Below the pieces are notes generated by a model. That model worked only from the letters and a program-made list of their open reading frames with translations, was not told the origin of the DNA and searched no databases. The translations under genes were made by a program, and so were the position numbers. 64,000 nt of DNA from assembly GCF_032854445.1 (NCBI RefSeq), contig NC_088303.1:25893265-25957264 (forward strand), given 5' to 3'. Below, piece after piece: positions 62,887-64,000 of this stretch. The DNA is from Liolophura sinensis (taxonomy: Eukaryota; Mollusca; Polyplacophora; Chitonida; Chitonidae). The stretch's first letter is position 1. The number at the start of each line of letters is the position of its first letter.

Positions 62887-64000
62887 TATGTACATAATAG
62901 GTAAAAGATTGAAATTTGTAATGTGGAGAACATTTCTGTGAACAGTTGTTGAAGCTATGAACAGTACAGTTATGTCCAAGATAAAAGCTGTTTTCAATTA
63001 CATAGCAAGAGTTGGTGTCCATTACAGCGTGACAGACCTCTGTCTTGTACATGGCCATCGACGCGTGCATGTTTGTGTAATAAGGAGCATATATTGTGCC
63101 AACAATTAGGCACGTGCGCGTACATACGTAATAAATGTCACGCCACGTAATAAATCACGTGCTCGTGTCATGAATGCTAAAGCTGTCCCATTTAGCACAC
63201 GTTAATTTTGAAGACAACCGCGTGTTGTCGGGTGTACAACTGCTATATAGTTAGACGGTGAGAAAATAGGCACTAATTGAATATCAGAACTTAAAAAAAA
63301 CTCACTCTTCTATTCCCTAATTAGTTTCCGGTATGAATCACACCTGAGAGAGCTTGTAAATCAAATTGGTACTTTGGATCGTCAATGAACTATCGCGAAT
63401 TTATTATTTCAGTACACATATTGGTATAAAACTGAATATTACGCGAACAAATCTGAAACAGTCGCTCCGTTATTCGCGTATACACCCAGTCTTATCCTAA
63501 TGTAAATTTGATAAACACGACTGTTCTTTACCAATTACTGCGTACAGTGTAGGCCTATCCACATAAGCCTATCTATATATATATCAGTCTGTTCTGCGAG
63601 TCATATACAGCTGTGATCTAACGTCTTATAAAAGACAGAAAGCCAAATACTCAATGCACAAAAGAAGCAAGTGGATGCGCAAGCACTTTGTCGGTTATAT
63701 AGCACGGTTCAGGCTGTGCAAAAACTCCGCTTATCGCGATACTGGAAATTGTAAATTTGATAAGTTAAGTGTCCAAACCTGTGCAACAGAGTTAATTATA
63801 CAGACAATTATAGGGCCATATTTTATTTCCCACTCAGATAATGTTCCCAGTCAAAATCGCGGGTGTATTATGAATGAGAGTCACCTGACAAGATCAAGGC
63901 AATCAGTGCATAACGTTAACAGCACGTGCGTATGCAGAAATCAGTCCGCTCGTCTGCAGTTGGAAGCTTTGTATATATGCGGGAAGGGATTTGGTTTTCG

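Larger units (their letters stand above)
54101..64000. other. Upstream flank of the gene (intergenic as far as seen)
   Basis: Contains four long TA arrays, SINE tails, a tRNA-like SINE at 61838, a 378-bp foldback (58625), a 73-bp duplication (60783) and many TAGGCCTA-type octamers. Around 56150-56420 there is a unique stretch with the RUNX-type pair TGTGGTTGTGGTTT (56201-56214). Three CACGTG E-boxes lie at 63111, 63156 and 63915. No confident gene is seen on either strand; the only exon-like frame is at 62230-62446. Confidence 0.5.

Overview
This is a window of animal nuclear DNA: AT-rich, repeat-laden, with almost no open coding sequence and with GT-AG intron signals. A tRNA-derived SINE recurs about ten times. 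From memory, SINEs of this make-up (tRNA-like head, conserved body, AAATA-type tail) are common in molluscs and relatives, so a lophotrochozoan, probably a mollusc, is my best guess. The species cannot be fixed from this sequence.

The one gene I can support runs on the minus strand. It is the 5' end of the single invertebrate counterpart of vertebrate MECOM (PRDM3/MDS1-EVI1) and PRDM16, a PR/SET-domain zinc-finger regulator. Coding exon 1 (53723-53759) is only 37 nt and encodes MRSKSKARKLAH plus one base. Coding exon 2 (9865-10211) is 347 nt; it completes that split codon as Asp, carries an acidic linker, and ends with the first half of the PR domain at ...SAWE. The phases fit exactly (37+347 = 384 nt = 128 codons). 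The 43.5-kb intron between them, after a roughly 12-codon first exon, is the arrangement I recall for the vertebrate genes. The rest of the PR domain and the zinc fingers lie beyond position 1 and are not in this window.

Layout from left to right: 1-9864 is part of intron 2 (small tandem repeats, a foldback element, a CTCF-like motif, no recognisable exon 3). 9865-10211 is exon 2. 10212-53722 is intron 1 (SINEs, an 11-unit 65-bp minisatellite, TA microsatellites, a CRE/TATA/hairpin block and several unique stretches that read like developmental enhancers). 53723-53759 is exon 1. 53760-54100 is a CpG-rich 5'UTR and promoter with a perfect NRF1 palindrome. 54101-64000 is upstream flank with four long TA arrays, a 378-bp foldback element and more SINE fragments.

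Most short open frames here have no codon bias, splice context or family resemblance and are omitted. No bacterial, phage, CRISPR or rRNA feature is present. Enhancer and transcription-factor calls are inferred from motifs only and carry low confidence.
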